Below are positions 11,943-13,024 of a DNA stretch of 13,024 nt, piece by piece. Position numbers and translations under genes: made by a program. Numbering within the stretch: the first letter of the stretch is position 1; each line of letters begins with the position of its first letter. Below the pieces are notes generated by a model that was not told the origin of the DNA, ran no database searches, and saw only the letters and a list, made by a program, of their open reading frames with translations. Source of the DNA: an uncultured Rhizobiaceae group bacterium (GTDB taxonomy: Bacteria > Pseudomonadota > Alphaproteobacteria > Rhizobiales > Rhizobiaceae); NCBI GenBank assembly GCA_938009335.1, contig CALLHT010000252.1:1-13024 (forward strand), read 5' to 3'.

Positions 11943-13024
11943 TGGTGCCGTTTTGGATTTCTGCGATCCGATCGTTGACGACGTCCTTGACAGATTCCCA
12001 CAGAAGGGAAAATGACTGGAATCCTTCTTCGGTAACGGCATCGGTATCGAGCGCAATCACCACATGTTCGAGTTTCCCGAAGAGCTGGTTACGCAGTTCT
12101 TTGAGTTGATTGATATCCTGAGAATTGCGTGCCGTCTCTGCAATATCAAGCAATGCGTAATTATAGCTGTCCATCCGGTTTTTCTGAGTTGCTTCCCAGC
12201 GCGAACGCATTGCGAAAAGACTGGAAGACAGCAGAGCGAACACGGTTACCAACAGTGCAAGCGGTTCGGCATTTTCCTGAATGAACGAGGGCTCGTCGCG
12301 TGTGTAATATTGTTCAGCGCCTTCGTGCAAAGCAATTGGGGATCCAACCGTGAAATTGGGTTGCTTGATTGCCGAAGCAAGCGAAAAACGGATGGTAAGA
12401 TCAAATCGGTGCTCGAACAGAATGCGGGTAAGCTCTCGCGCTGTTTCTTCTTCCATGTCCTCGCGGGTGACGAGCAGGCGATCTACGGTTGATGTGACTG
12501 TATCCACGAATGGGACCGGATTGCGGCCGACAAAAGCGCCTGAGGGGATCGTGCCAACGCCAAGGAAAGGTCGCTTAAGCGCAACGGCCTCAGCTTGATC
12601 TATGCTGACAAACCGCAATGGCAGGGATTTAAGTTCTGCATCTGCGAAAAGGTTCAAAAGCAATCGGTCCCGCAAAGAGCGTACAGTAAAAATTGCATCA
12701 ACTTCGCCGCGCAGCAACTCCTCCGTTGCGGTTTCGAAATCCATCGCTTTCCATTTGATGCCATTGATCGGCAAGTCGTAGTGGTCTGCAACAATCCAAA
12801 AAGAGCGGAACTCGTCAGTGCCAAACCGAGGTATCGCCACTCGCTTCCCAATCAGATTCTTGACTTTGAATACCGGTTTGTCGCGGCGGGTCAAAATTTG
12901 GAAATAGTCTGGAAAGAGGTCGGCTATCAAACGAACATCGCTTGCAACCGGCGTGTCTGAACGAATAGTTGCGGCATCGACCTTTCGATCGTTCAACAAT
13001 GTGGTGTTACGGCTTGAGTCGCGG
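11899..13024 (-). CDS. TAXI family TRAP-type solute-binding protein with C-terminal membrane anchor (5' end cut)
   Basis: The frame is open to the right window edge, so the N terminus is missing; at least 374 residues are visible. The bulk matches the TAXI (NMT1-like) substrate-binding fold: LIGKRVAIPRFGTDEF, TATEELLRGEVDAIFTV, then a lobe ending HEGAEQYYTRDEPSFIQENAEP, which resembles the typical TAXI C-terminal end. Counting from codon 12999, a hydrophobic helix follows at about 245-264, then a charged helical tail of about 100 residues ending KKAKPRQAPKA. TAXI proteins normally bind organic acids or amino acids in the periplasm and feed a TRAP permease. Here the anchor would put the tail in the cytoplasm if the binding domain is periplasmic. 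No TRAP permease is visible, but the upstream side is outside the window. The stop lies 44 bases inside chrA on the opposite strand. Confidence 0.8.
   Translation of the reverse strand, partial: RDSSRNTTLLNDRKVDAATIRSDTPVASDVRLIADLFPDYFQILTRRDKPVFKVKNLIGKRVAIPRFGTDEFRSFWIVADHYDLPINGIKWKAMDFETATEELLRGEVDAIFTVRSLRDRLLLNLFADAELKSLPLRFVSIDQAEAVALKRPFLGVGTIPSGAFVGRNPVPFVDTVTSTVDRLLVTREDMEEETARELTRILFEHRFDLTIRFSLASAIKQPNFTVGSPIALHEGAEQYYTRDEPSFIQENAEPLALLVTVFALLSSSLFAMRSRWEATQKNRMDSYNYALLDIAETARNSQDINQLKELRNQLFGKLEHVVIALDTDAVTEEGFQSFSLLWESVKDVVNDRIAEIQNGTITAKKAKPRQAPKA

Noticed and set aside
1..13024. CRISPR array, tRNA, rRNA, insertion sequence or integrase genes
   Set aside because: No regularly spaced repeats, cloverleaf-like segments, transposase motifs or long terminal repeats were seen on reading both strands.

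Overview
The window looks like a chromosomal segment of an alphaproteobacterium in the Hyphomicrobiales (Rhizobiales). The main reason is the left edge: a ChvI-type response regulator followed by the first codons of its sensor kinase, divergent from an ATP-dependent PEP carboxykinase gene (pckA). That arrangement is typical of rhizobia, agrobacteria and their relatives. Base composition is moderate by eye (not counted) and lower than in most soil rhizobia, so a marine or other lower-GC member of the order is plausible; the genus cannot be settled from sequence reading. No tRNA, rRNA, CRISPR array, insertion sequence, integrase or phage gene was seen, so this is not an obvious island.

Layout. 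(1) 1-1100: chvG (5' end only) and chvI on the minus strand, then a shared regulatory region with two inverted repeats facing pckA. (2) 1101-3260: pckA, then a small BON-LysM protein of the Kbp/YgaU type whose leader can form two competing hairpins, closed by a hairpin shared with the next gene. (3) 3257-5497, minus: a class A penicillin-binding protein with intact glycosyltransferase and transpeptidase motifs. (4) 5498-6913: palindromes, a promoter candidate and a YcfT-like multi-pass acyltransferase-3 protein. (5) 6915-8300, minus: an M20 metallopeptidase whose stop codon mirrors that of the acyltransferase in one palindrome. (6) 8301-8644: a 344-base noncoding region rich in structure. It holds overlapping palindromes, a long bulged hairpin, a second hairpin and a perfect 16-bp palindrome before an OsmC-family gene. 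(7) 8645-9637: the OsmC-family gene converging on a GNAT acetyltransferase that may have a leaderless mRNA. (8) 9730-11942: a two-gene chromate operon, a rhodanese-ChrB fusion translationally coupled to chrA. (9) 11899-13024, minus: a TAXI-type solute-binding protein with a C-terminal membrane anchor, cut by the window edge, whose 3' end overlaps chrA by 44 bases.

How the genes fit together. ChvG/ChvI is an envelope and acid-stress two-component system, and in Agrobacterium it is linked to acid induction of pckA, so the left block joins envelope sensing to gluconeogenesis. The PBP, the LysM protein and perhaps the acyltransferase concern the cell envelope. The OsmC protein (thiol peroxidase family) and the chr operon concern oxidant and oxyanion stress. 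Genes are packed tightly: three of four convergent junctions have gaps of 3 bases or fewer, or overlap. The best candidates for something undescribed are the structured 8301-8644 region, with a possible anti-Shine-Dalgarno small RNA on the minus strand, and the anchored TAXI protein with a cytoplasmic tail. No multigene undescribed system could be supported.
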